A DNA stretch of 64,000 bases from Oreohelix idahoensis (taxonomy: Eukaryota; Mollusca; Gastropoda; Stylommatophora; Oreohelicidae), in contig JAMPIV010010573.1 in NCBI GenBank assembly GCA_024509875.1, forward strand, positions 389,501 through 453,500. The letters are read 5' to 3'. Below the pieces are notes generated by a model. The model was not told where the DNA came from. It searched no databases and saw only the letters and a list, made by a program, of their open reading frames with translations. The position numbers were made by a program, and so were the translations under genes. Positions 24,212 to 34,512 of the stretch are shown piece after piece. Position 1 is the first letter of the stretch, and every line of letters begins with the position of its first letter.

Positions 24212-24900
24212 CTAAATGCTGAGACAACTGTCTCATCGGCCTTCTGGTCTGTCAGTGACCGTCGTAAGGCTTCTAGCGAACCCTTAATAGGTCTGTCGAA
24301 TAAATGCGTAGCTGGCCGTAGCCCTGAAGAGGCATGGGAGACTTCCCTGTAGGCGAACAAGGCTGCAGGAATGAAAAAGTCCCAATCTTCTGGCTTTTCC
24401 TGTCCCAGCTTACGTAACATCATGGTGAGGCTTCCGTTGACAACCCACATCCGGCCGGATGGTAGGGGCTGATGTAGATGTGCTGGTCCCTCAAGATCTT
24501 AGAGATCCCCTCCATTATAACAGGCTACGGAACTGTGATCCGTTATGCGTCAAAACTTGTTGAGGAAATCCCAGCTGTGTAAAAATCTGCACTAGGGCTT
24601 CTGCGACATGGTTAGAATCCGTGCATGTTAGCGGTATAGCTTTGGCCCACATAGTACAGGCGTTGACTAAGGTCAGGATAAACATGTTCCTTCGTTTAGT
24701 CCTTTCAGTGGGTCCTATAATGTCGACTGCTACCCGTTCAAATGGAGTCCCCACTATTGGCATTTCTCCCATAGAAACTGGGGGTGTCCAATGCTTTGGT
24801 GCCACACGTTGGCACTTGGCGCAGGATTTAACGTATCTGATAATGTCAGTGTTCATTCCTGGCCACCAATAGTGAGTGGATATTCGTTGTATTCAGGCGT
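24212..24900 (-). pseudogene. X integrase zinc domain and core, inactivated
   Basis: The piece at 24515-24856 carries the end of the zinc domain (YVKSCAKCQRVAPKHW) and the first catalytic Asp in VAVDIIGP. The second motif reads LTHNGSQF where Y has TDNG, so that Asp is His. About ten bases are missing around 24440-24455 compared with Y. This shifts the frame and deletes the stretch containing the third acidic residue. The frame at 24178-24450 then continues (LRKLGQEKPEDW) to the point where Y inserted. The enzyme would join cDNA to host DNA, but this copy cannot. Confidence 0.87.
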
Positions 24901-25186
24901 TTTGTCCCGTATGTCCGCTAAAGGGAAGAGAGTGTCCGATTTTTAAGATTTGGTCTCGGTACTGCGTCGGTACTAGGAGCTGATTATGTCCTTGTTCAGG
25001 GTCGCTCGTTCTTTGATACAACAGTCGTTCCTTAGAAAAATATCCCTGTTGTGTCTGGGGTCCTTGGCTATGGGCAGTTTCTTAAAATAGGGCTCCAAGG
25101 TAGAGTCCTTTTGTTGCGCATCTTTCAGTTCCATAGGTAACATGTTAGGTGCAGGCTCCGTTCCTTTTGGGTTTGCCCTCTTGTGG

Positions 25187-25486
25187 TTACTGCTGCCACA
25201 ATCGGCTTTTCGGTCTCCCTAGAAACACATATCTATAGCCAAGTCTGACGTTGTAGATAGGGTTCTCCATTACCGCCGCTTTAATAAAACCACGGATGTA
25301 ATCCAAGTCTCTCTCCACAAGCGCGACAGGGAGCGTTATGGGTGCATCTCCTTTAAAAACTCCACATATGTCCACGGTTTCTCCCGTGTCTTGGCGTGGC
25401 TTAACCAAATGCCTAGCGACTATTCTATCAAAGCTTAATCCGCTGTCAAAAAGACACTCTGTGAAAGTCCCGTTCAACATGACCAT
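25187..25486 (-). pseudogene. X aspartic protease domain
   Basis: Retropepsin-like domain of about 100 residues with the active-site loop CLFDSGLSFDR (DSG, where Y has DTG). It is followed by hydrophobic strands and the flap-like region up to YRYVFLG. It would cut the Gag-Pol precursor. It is separated from gag by a deleted or unrecognisable nucleocapsid region and from integrase by a degraded linker with frame changes. Confidence 0.75.
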
Positions 25487-25535
25487 ACCTCGCGTAGAAG
25501 GCCTCTCACTGTCAGGTTGAGAATCAATGACCTTG

Positions 25536-26421
25536 CTATTTTCCGGTTAGGCTATTTGCAAAAATGCTATCCGCCTTACTCAAAATGACTTCAAGTTTTA
25601 CCGCTCCCTGTTCAGCAAGAAATCTACGGGTTTCATTTGACAAAGTGCTTTTGATCTGTTCGGTTAGAATAACTTCTTCTAAACCTTCAAAAGTGCAAGG
25701 GAGTTCTGACAGCTCCACACACTTTGTCAAATATCCCTTTAGACGAGAAGAGAACGGAGCATACGTCTCAGCTCCCTCCTTACTGCTGTTTCGGAAAAGT
25801 TGTAAAAACGTGCGAGCGTTCATCTCGAAGCGTTCAAGTAAACCTTTCTTAACCATGTCGTAATTGTCTTGACTGCTGCTTCCCAGTTTCACATACACAT
25901 CGTACGCATTGCCGTTGAGGACCTGGGATAGCTTCAAGCACCATCGCGAACTGTCCTAACCGTACAGGGTTGCCATTCTCTCAAATTTTTCCAGATAGCT
26001 ATTAATTTTCTCACTGGGGCTTGGGAAGGTTTCTAGGGCAAAGGACATAACAGCTAATTGGGAAGACTGGCTATTTGAGAAGTCAGCTGGGTGATTGAGG
26101 TGATGAAGACTCTCCGTTGCTGGAGCTAGACGCCGCACCACGACTTTGGACTTCTAAAGTCTTAAGCGCCAGTTCATGCTGACGTCTTTTGTCGTTCTCT
26201 CTTTCCTCGTGTTGTCTCTCCTTCTGACGTTCTTTCTCCCTGAGAGTTTCTATTTCCGATTCAATTTTCTTACTTTCCAATTGCCGCTCTTCCTTCTCTT
26301 TCTTCTCTGCCTCATATTTGGCTAGTTCGTCGTTCACAAAAGCTAGCAACTCGTCTCCTTGTAATCCCGTTTCTTTTGATTCTTCTCTTAGCATTTCCCT
26401 AAGCTTTGCTCGCTCCACCAT
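25536..26421 (-). pseudogene. X gag, broken
   Basis: Starts at ATG 26421 (MVERAKLREMLREESKETG), in a good context. The first 100 residues are charged and predicted coiled coil (KIESEIETLREKERQKE). A frameshift at about 26130 and a stop with frame change near 25955 split the capsid. Capsid blocks are SEKINSYLEKFERMATLYG and YDVYVKLGSSSQDNYDMVKK, and the C-terminal SCAN-like block runs to ILTEQIKSTLSNETRRF. Gag would build the particle. The zinc-knuckle part is missing before the protease. Confidence 0.85.
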
Positions 26422-27134
26422 GGCAAATATACCTGACTACGAAGTACCCGAGAAAGAAAGAATAAAAGGATACACTGCTCCCTAACCAATTAAGAGAGTA
26501 CAAAAAAATAAATTTCTGTTTCCTTCTCCCTGTTTCTCAGTTGTCTAATCTATCGTTGCTGTTAACTGGCAAAAAGGCTCCTAACGCAGTCGACTTAATC
26601 TATAGGGATGGTAGATTAGGCTATAAAACTTTAAATCTACTATTACTAAATGTGGAAAAACAAATTTTTAATTTAAGAACAAAATATATTTCTCCTATTA
26701 TCTCCACCACGCTCACCCTTACGTGGAGTCAGTATGGAACTATGGGAAGGCGATTAACTTGGCAACTGCCCAATGCACTTCCTTCGCGGGGCTCACGCTC
26801 CACTGCTCCAACAAAATTGTGATTGTTAAACAATCACGCGTACCAGCGGTCTTTTTGAACAAAAATTATTATATATCATACCACCAACAAAAATCACCAT
26901 CAAAATCTAACTGCAAGTAAATTATAAGAAGTTGTGGAAGAAAACAAATTATGTCTCTATTTTGTGTGGTCAGAACCCAGGAAAAGTAAGAACGTTGCCT
27001 GTGGGATAAATTATTTTTCATTCTATTACACCAACAGGACGTACAATACACTCTAGCTAGAGTTAGACTAAGATTCTATCACAGACGTTAGTCATCTGTC
27101 AGACTAAGGTTACGTCACGGACGAGCGCACATTC
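26422..27134 (-). other. X leader: PBS and conserved stem-loop
   Basis: A 713-bp leader. The primer-binding site, 27114-27131, reads TGTGCGCTCGTCCGTGAC on the minus strand, three bases inside the LTR. It matches the W site at 14 of 18 positions. A 7-bp stem with a 5-base loop lies at 26819-26837 (GTGATTG TTAAA CAATCAC), matching the Y stem-loop in both arms and downstream context (ACGCG...AGCGGTC). No ORF is supported. Confidence 0.65.
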
Positions 27135-28093
27135 TGTTGTACGGAAGGTTAATTGTTTTATTTTGCCCCTCTGAGTATATAGAGTAGATGTCGACAGGTA
27201 CGCGGGAAGGTATAGAAATAGATTTTTCACAGGTGGTAGAATTGAGGAAAAACGTACTGTCTCTGGAGTGTTGAGGTAATCTCTTCCAGCTTATCAGTAC
27301 GACTGTACTTTATTGCAAAACAGCTTTTATCTCCCTATCACGAATAGATAAGTTGATCTACACACACACAGCTATGTGACACAAGACACACAAACGTGAA
27401 AAACTAAGGATAAATGGGTATGGGTATGACCAACACACAAAGGTAAGTTTCTTTGTAGTTTATTATAATTAAAACTCGACAACATCAACATTTCTAAAGG
27501 AAAAAGATGTGTCATTTACATGCATATGAAATAAAGCAGAAAAAAAACGTGCACCGTCCCCAAAATGGAGAAAAAGAACCCTAAAATTATTTGCCCAAAG
27601 GTTGAAAGTTAGCACTCTGTTAAAGAATGAACAGTAGGGGTACTCTATAAGACCCAGTAAAATAAACTCACTTTTAGACAAATCAGATATATGGATAGTT
27701 TTCCCTGAAACAAGAATATACTCGCACACTCTTGCACACAGTGGCCACTCTCACACTCTTACCTAATTTCCTGGAATGGCAGGTTTGTAATATCCCTTGA
27801 TAACAGAATTACTCCGTGAACATTATTCAATTAACTTAATAGTCTGTCACCCTAGTTGTCGCAGCTCCAAATTGGCCCCAGTCTATCCCCCGAAATTAGT
27901 TCATGAGGTGAACGCTCAATATGGTTGCGTCTCCTATAAGTGTTATTACAACTAAAAACAACTGAGAGAGTTCTTGAGGTTCTCTCTTTAGCAGGACAAA
28001 TACTTCCAGTATTGGGAAAACATCCGGTTGCTAGAACTTTGTTCATAGGCTGATGATAGTTCTTCTATCAGCCAACTTGTGGCTGATAAAAAA

Positions 28094-28186
<93 letters not shown>

Positions 28187-28187
28187 A

Positions 28188-28272
<85 letters not shown>
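27135..28272 (-). repeat. X 5' LTR, left piece
   Basis: Aligns with 12218-13450 and carries the empty site for the retroposon of the other LTR. The piece ends in a (TA)n and (GT)n tract where V inserted. The LTR resumes at 43582 and ends at 45081. Confidence 0.9.
28092..28272. repeat. (TA)n / (TG)n microsatellite
   Basis: Long TA dinucleotide runs interrupted at about 28189-28208 by (TG)n. The corresponding place in the other X LTR has only a short AATATATAAGTA, so the tract expanded after X inserted. ORFs reading IYIYIY here are artefacts. Confidence 0.97.
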
Positions 28273-28276
<4 letters not shown>

Positions 28277-28893
28277 ACAGGGGCGCTAGGGGTACCTCAC
28301 ACCCCAAGACCCGTGCACTAAGAAAATTTATAAAGGATCGTTTGACAGGGGTTGCAATTATTGGTTGCTTGCAACCCTCTCAGCAGCAGACTTAACAATT
28401 CAAGCAACCAAAAGCCTTATGCAGATCAACATTTAATTCTACCGAACAGAACCGAACACCAAACAAACAATCAAACGAACAATCAAACGAAGACCCAGTC
28501 AGTGTTCATAGACTGTGTGCTCAAGGCATTTACAGCTTGGCTCTTGTGTGTCTTCTTAGTCTGTTCTCACTGGGCGGCTCTCTCAAACATAGACCGGTTT
28601 CGCCGCTTGCTACCCCTTTTTATAAGCCCTGGCCTAACCACTCAATTTACTGCGCGCTTACGCGCATTAATCTACGCCACACAGATAACACACGCGATTA
28701 TGCTCCAGAATGCATGAAAACACAGATATACACAACTAGAGCAAAAACACAACTAATATGTAGGCTTATTATGGCCTTGTAATAAATATGCTTGAAGATA
28801 ACGTGATCAAAAGGCACTAAACCACATAGACAATATGACTGACCAGATGGGGCCAGCGCCTAGAACGACAGACCTCAAGATGGCGCTGTCACA
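28273..28893 (-). repeat. V 3' LTR (621 bp)
   Basis: Nearly identical to 42944-43581. It lacks the short duplicated AAAGGCACTAAACCA segment of the other copy. ORFs in it are shadows. Confidence 0.97.
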
Positions 28894-28906
28894 TATTCCC
28901 CGCCTG
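28894..28906 (-). promoter_or_regulatory. V polypurine tract
   Basis: Reads CAGGCGGGGAATA on the minus strand, directly before the 3' LTR. This is the usual place and composition for the plus-strand DNA primer. Confidence 0.7.
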
Positions 28907-28932
28907 ATTTTGTTGTCGTCCCGACAACTGCA

Positions 28933-29854
28933 CTAAGCTATGCGCTTCAGTCGTATTCTCTCAGAACGTCTCGGGGCAGGACCTTCTATCGGCTGCAAGG
29001 CATACCAGCCTGGTTCGGGCGTTAAATCATTTTCGTCCTCCCTAGGGTCTGTCTCCTCTGGCAAAGCTGGTGCTTCAGGTAGGCCTAGTGTCGTATCTAT
29101 CAAGTCTGGTGAATCATCTTTGTCTTCACTACGTCTGAGTTCGTTGCCAGTGACTCTAATGCCCGGACTCGCTCTGTCTGTTCGCTGGATGACATACGGA
29201 CCTCCTGTCATTGTGGGAGCCCGAATAACAATGTACTCCTCTTCTGACCACATGTCACGAATTTTGGATCTCTCAGCGTAGTGCATTCTTTTCCTCACCA
29301 ATTCTCCCACCTGTAGTGGAGTAGAACACGGCAGCTTGTCACATCTCTCTTTCCGTACTGCTGCCAACTTCTGCAACCGTGCCTCTGCTCTTACGTGCGC
29401 CTCCCGTAACCTGGAAAGGTGCCCTTCAAGCCACTGGTCAACTGTAGCTGGTTCTTCGTCATCTGTTGAATGGCCCAATATGAAATCGACGGGCATTTTC
29501 GGCTCCCTCCCAAACAAAAGATAGTAAAGGGAGTAACCCGTAGACGCATGGGGAGTAGCGTTGTAGACTGCAAGGACCTCTGCCAGGTGGTCAGACCATC
29601 TCCGTTTCTCAGTGGTGGACAATGGTCTTAAGAGATCATGCAACGTCCTGTTAAACCGCTCACACTGGCCATTTCCACGAGGGTTGTATGCCGTCGTTCG
29701 CCTTTTCTCGACGCCATATACTCTGCACAGTTCGGATATGACAGCCGATTCGAAATTTCTACCCTGGTCGGAATGAAGCCTCTGCGGCACCCATAGGTAC
29801 AAAAACCACTTTTCTACCAACGCTCGGGCCACGGTGGTTGCTTTTTGGTCTCTG
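28933..29854 (-). pseudogene. V integrase, C-terminal part
   Basis: Continues the integrase interrupted by W. It contains LHSDQGRNFES (second catalytic Asp), NPRGNGQCERFNRTL (third acidic residue), the VYNATPHASTGYSLYYLLFG stretch, a coiled segment and an SH3-like C-terminal domain. A proline- and acid-rich tail ends in RRSERIRLKRIA. The C-terminal part has no obvious chromodomain. The protein stops 40 bases before the polypurine tract. The reading above 29859 belongs to the W LTR and is not part of this gene. Confidence 0.92.
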
Positions 29855-29859
29855 GTTGG

Positions 29860-32269
29860 TGTCGTGAAATATTCTAATCCACATATATAAATTATTAGGT
29901 AAATATAAAGCCTAACAAATAAAATTAATAAAGAGAAGAGCAATGGGAAAATAACAGTGCTGTCACAAAGAATGTACTCGAAATCCCCCTTGTTTTCTGC
30001 TTCGTCTGCAAATTGTAACGCTTTCCGTTGATATAAAAGCTTACTGTATTATTACCCGCCTTCTTCAATGAAACGTGTGCTGCATTTCTAAGAAAAACAT
30101 TGAGACGTACTGCGTAATGACCTAAATTAATCCTAACATTAATTATACTGCGTTACCAAAACGAACGAACAGATGGACAAAAGGATAAAGAGAGAGGGGA
30201 GGGCTGAAAATCAGGAACGCATGCAACACGCGTCGCGCGATACACAAATGCTGCCATCACGCGTGTAAGTCTACATGCACTAATTTTTTTTCAGACGGAC
30301 AGTGATAAAATACACTACCCTTTCCCAGAGTTAGGTTTATAAATCATAAAAAACTCTTATTAGAAAAGATAACATTAGATGGGTTTACGGTTGAAAACAT
30401 AACAGTACCCAGACAGCACATCTTTGAAACAGGAGGTAGAAGAAATTGCATATTTTGAACGCAGCCACGTAGCTCCTTTAAATTTGTATTTTTGGGTTCC
30501 TTAGGGCTTGCTGACAAATAATATGTAAAACGTTACGCAAATAGTCCAGGAATTAATAAATTATACCCAAAATAAAATATTGGGGGTGCCTGACAGCATA
30601 AAATCATTTCTGCTCATAAGATTTTTTTTGAACGTGTTTGAAAAAAATTTACGTTACAGAAATAGCCTACCATGTAAACTCCAAATTGATTGGAGCGCAA
30701 CAAATGAAAGCCTAACCACGATTGGTCGGGCTATAAATACTATCTTGGTTGTTAGGGGAAACGGGGAAAGGTAACATTTTTTCAAACACTTGTCGAAACG
30801 GGGCTCATTGGTCAGACTCGCTGATATACACACTTGGGAGCGTTAGTTCGAAACCACTTGTTTAAATAAGATTGATAAAGCATCAGTGCGTTGAAGCCAG
30901 CTTATATTTGGCTAAATAAAAGCCTGGAAGATAAGCAGATGGGAATTTGTGCCAGTTTGTGCCAGAATTCATTGCTAATCAACGTATCTGTGTTTATTCG
31001 TATGAATTGTGGTAAGCTTGAACCATTCAATATCTTTTAATGAAAATTGAATGTGAATTGTTGATTTATGCCTGTATATATATGTGTAGTTCAGTGGCCA
31101 ACGTGAGGTAAAGCCTGTAATGCTCCAGCCTGAACAGAGGGTGTCGGAGAGAAGTAAAACGGCATGGAATGGCCAAACAGTACACTGACACCTGGATGAT
31201 TGAATAGAAAGAAATAATGCTGGAATTGCAGAGGCGTAGTAACCATTAAGAAGGGTAATACTGGAATAAAGTATTTCAAATGAAGCTGACAGTTGGCCTA
31301 ATGCTCTGAACTCAATGTTTGTGCTGTGTTGTGATCAGTGTAACAAGAGAGTTTAAGTTAGTTATGAAGTAGAAGGTACATCCTTCTTGATTTCAGGGAC
31401 AGTGGTCTTGATGGTACTGAGCAGCACCTAGTCAGAGCTTTGCTGAATCCAGTGTCGGACAGCATACTCCTTGGTCCTTTTAGCTATCAGTGAGGTGTCT
31501 CCAGAGCCCAGAGGAGAATTCGAGCAGAGGAGTCCTTTCCTGCCGCCATCACGCCAGATAAGCTAACTTGGCCAGCTGAGCTCAACATTATGTCCCCTCA
31601 TCTTGAACTGACTTTGTAAAATTAACATTAAGAGGGGAATTTACTTGTCTTAAAATCAGGAACTGTGAACATCTCCAATACTAGTCCCTAAAGACAAACT
31701 ATTGAAGTCATGATGACAAATACCAACAGAGCTTGAACAAAACAAAACCAGTATTACCTCATTTTACTACTACACAACTGACACACATAGAACATTTGTA
31801 ATAATATATGTCACTACAATATTCATATTAAATACATTCTGTACATAACTTGTAATTTAAATTGATTGTGATTCCTGGTTCCCTTGTAGTTGAATCAGGA
31901 CACATATTCATTCATGCCAGTAATGAATACATATTGTTATTTGAAAAGTTACGAGTGACTTCTTTAAGATATTCTCATAGAGTGTTATATGTATGTGAGT
32001 GTCACAGTGTTGTTAAGAGTAGTGGATTAAATTAAATTGTTTATCTGTCTGTTGTTGTGACTTACACTTCATCATACACATACCCTAGACACATAACGTA
32101 GTCATCACACTATTCCAGAATAATTCTGACTGAGATATATAGATATGTGGTAGCAAGTAAGGTGATATATAATACACTACTCTTATTAGATATATATATA
32201 CCTTCACAGCTGATCTCAGTCAGTACACTAAGTCCCCTATAAATATTTATAACATCCCACTTCACCACA
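29860..32269 (+). repeat. W 5' LTR (2410 bp)
   Basis: Starts TGTCGTGAAATATTC and ends TTCACCACA. A core promoter is visible at 30721-30738 (ATTGG, an inverted CCAAT, then TATAAAT), followed by GGGGAAACGGGGAAAGG. Nearly identical to 36481-38897. Confidence 0.96.
30721..30738 (+). promoter_or_regulatory. W LTR core promoter (CCAAT-like and TATA)
   Basis: ATTGGTCGGGCTATAAAT combines an inverted CCAAT pentamer and a TATA box. The same sequence sits in the 3' LTR, with TATAAAT at 37360-37366. Transcription of W would start about 25-30 bases downstream. Confidence 0.6.
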
Positions 32270-32274
32270 TATAT

Positions 32275-32292
32275 TGGGGGCTCGTCCGGGAT
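32275..32292 (+). promoter_or_regulatory. W primer-binding site, tRNA-Pro type
   Basis: TGGGGGCTCGTCCGGGAT lies five bases after the 5' LTR. It equals the tRNA-Pro primer site known from gammaretroviruses and is complementary to the last 18 bases of tRNA-Pro. It would prime minus-strand DNA synthesis. Confidence 0.9.
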
Positions 32293-32469
32293 TTTGAATC
32301 TTTCCCTATTAAAAATATTGGGGGTAATTCACTTCAGGGAATATAAGAATTAAAAGGTATCCTTGGGTGGAATAAAATAAGGTTGAGCTCACGGTGCCTG
32401 TGTTGTCCATTATATATATTTAGAATTTGAATTGTTGGTTAGACATTGTAGAAATTTACATGATAGACA

Positions 32470-34512
32470 ATGGCGGACCTGGCCAAGTTTCGATCTGCTG
32501 CTGTTCAGACTGCAAAAGAGTTAGGATTAGATGGGCAAGTTATGGTTGCCTATGTTACTACGGAATGTGACAAATTTATTGAACGCGAAGAAAGAAGGTT
32601 TGAAGCCGAAAGAAAGTTAGAGGCTGACAGGGAAATTAAGAAGTTACAATTTGAAGCTGAGGCTGAGACTAAGAAGTTACAGTTTGAAGCTGAGGCTGAG
32701 ACTAAGAGGTTGCAGATTGAGGCTGAGGCTAAGAAATTGGAAGCAGAAGAAAGAAGATTGACTGCAGAAAGAGAAGACAGGAAATTAGCTGCAGAGAGGG
32801 AAGCAGAAAAGGAGGAGAAAAGATTACAAAGGGAACATGAATTACGACTAAGGGAGTTTGAGTTTCAAGGCCATGCTCCTGAAAATGGTGCCAGTCCCTT
32901 TGCCTCTGATGCTACGGTTACTCAAGGAGCCTCAACCTCAGCTATGAATTTTCATTTAGATCATTTTGTTGAGAAAGACGATGATATAGAGAGCTACCTG
33001 AATAGGTATGAGCTATTAGCTACCACGTATGGGTTAGAGAGAGAAAGGTGGAGCTTAAAGTTATCTCAGGGACTTCGTGGGGCAGCTTATGAAGTTTTTG
33101 CAAAAATGAGCAGAGGTGATCAGGAAAATTATGACATGCTAAAGCAGGCTCTTTTGTTAAGGTATGAAAAGAATGCAGAGTTTTACAGGAAAAAATTTAG
33201 GAATGCTAAACTACTGTCAGGTGAAACCTATCACCAGTTCTCTGCACGAATAGAGACATACTTGGAGAAATGGACTTCTCTGGGGAAAACCCAAGATCTT
33301 AAGGAAATGGTCCTTATAGAGCAACTAAGAGAGTCCATGGCTCCAGACCTGAGAAAGTTTCTCATGGAACAAGGTGCAGAGAGGCTGGATGAGTTGCTAA
33401 ATGTTGCTGAAAGGTATCAAGCAGCTCAAGCAGAGGTAACAGGTAATAAAAAGAAACAGGTGGATAACTTTAGGGCACCACAGAACTTTAATAAATTTGA
33501 TCCTAAGGATCAAAATAAAGGTAAGCACCAATTTGATAGGCCACGGTATGAAAATAAAAATAAATTCCCACAATTCGATGAAAGGAAATATGATGAAAGA
33601 AAATCTTTCAACCAAGGAAAAAGGTGGTGTAAGAATTGTCAGATGGACAATCATGACACTGACCGTTGCAGAAGGAAACCTGTGTATATGGCAACCCTTC
33701 AGGTCAGGTCGACCTCAAGACAGGAGGAGGATATTATGTTAGATACCACTCCAGAAGAGATGAGGAAGGCACAGGCTGGAGATAAAACACTCAAGCCTTG
33801 TTTCAGAAAATTGTCAACTTGTCATACAACTCCAGGCAAGGGAGATTTTTACATGAAAAACAAGTTGATGTATAGGAAGACTGGAGCTAGATCCAATGGT
33901 CACGGACAGCTGGTTCTTCCAAAAAGATATAGGGCAGACTTAATAAGGAGCCTACATGTGAAACCAGATGGGGACCATGAGAAGATAGGTACCATCATTC
34001 AAAAGGTGGCTCACAATTATTATTGGCCCAAAGCAAGATGGGACATTGAGAATTTTGTAGAAAGGTGTAGCATAGCACATGAGGGAACACCCACAAGTGG
34101 GAACATGGATCAGGACCTGGACACGCCATGGGGCAAAATCAGGCCTAACAATAAAAGGAAAAATAAATTTGATAAAGTGGACCAAATGGAATGGGAAGCC
34201 CCTTTTCACGGACAAGCTTCACTTAACTGTTTTACAATGGCCACTATGCGGAGAGTGCAAACAGATGTCTTACCCCAGGATAAGCCGAAAATCCCTCAAT
34301 CGGACTTAAACAAACTGGAGGAAGAGGATGTAGAGAGGAAATCTCTCATCAAGAATTTTAAGTGGGGAGACAGCCCCAAGAGAAAAATTGGTAGCGGTCG
34401 TTTTGTGAATGATAATTCTGGGAGGAAAAATCATCACTATAAAGCTTCGAGTGGAAGAGACCATACCGGTGCATGGACAAATAGGTCCACACAATTAAAG
34501 GTCCATATGTAG
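32470..34512 (+). CDS. W gag, then integrase zinc domain and a 140-codon unknown segment
   Basis: An open frame of 680 codons from ATG 32470, 178 bases after the PBS. Residues 35-135 are charged coiled coil with a repeated KKLQFEAEAET unit. Residues about 155-330 are the capsid (YLNRYELLATTYGLERERW; SCAN-like half with FRNAKLLSGETYHQF and MVLIEQLRESM). A CCHC knuckle follows at about 388-402 (CKNCQMDNHDTDRC). The protease expected next is missing. The frame goes straight into the linker (LKPCFRKL) and the integrase zinc domain (LHVKPDGDHEKIG...NYYWPKARWDIENFVERC), where the second Cys of the CxxC is lost. The last 140 residues are Lys- and Asp-rich, match no integrase motif, and end in TAG. 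Gag function is plausible but integrase is not. Confidence 0.85.
   Translation: MADLAKFRSAAVQTAKELGLDGQVMVAYVTTECDKFIEREERRFEAERKLEADREIKKLQFEAEAETKKLQFEAEAETKRLQIEAEAKKLEAEERRLTAEREDRKLAAEREAEKEEKRLQREHELRLREFEFQGHAPENGASPFASDATVTQGASTSAMNFHLDHFVEKDDDIESYLNRYELLATTYGLERERWSLKLSQGLRGAAYEVFAKMSRGDQENYDMLKQALLLRYEKNAEFYRKKFRNAKLLSGETYHQFSARIETYLEKWTSLGKTQDLKEMVLIEQLRESMAPDLRKFLMEQGAERLDELLNVAERYQAAQAEVTGNKKKQVDNFRAPQNFNKFDPKDQNKGKHQFDRPRYENKNKFPQFDERKYDERKSFNQGKRWCKNCQMDNHDTDRCRRKPVYMATLQVRSTSRQEEDIMLDTTPEEMRKAQAGDKTLKPCFRKLSTCHTTPGKGDFYMKNKLMYRKTGARSNGHGQLVLPKRYRADLIRSLHVKPDGDHEKIGTIIQKVAHNYYWPKARWDIENFVERCSIAHEGTPTSGNMDQDLDTPWGKIRPNNKRKNKFDKVDQMEWEAPFHGQASLNCFTMATMRRVQTDVLPQDKPKIPQSDLNKLEEEDVERKSLIKNFKWGDSPKRKIGSGRFVNDNSGRKNHHYKASSGRDHTGAWTNRSTQLKVHM

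Noticed and set aside
28079..28321. Long IYIYIY ORFs on both strands (also at 43369-43756)
   Set aside because: They translate (TA)n microsatellites. The amino-acid repeats come from the dinucleotide and have no gene features.
28352..28782. ORFs of 121 and 81 codons repeated at 43023-43453
   Set aside because: They lie entirely in the two LTRs of V and are identical because the LTRs are. Nothing recognisable is encoded.
29855..29943. N-terminal 28 codons of the 336-codon minus-strand reading
   Set aside because: The part above 29859 is W LTR sequence fused by chance to the V integrase frame at the insertion point.
31091..31279. 62-codon ORF repeated exactly at 37719-37907
   Set aside because: It is a chance frame on the minus strand of the W LTRs.
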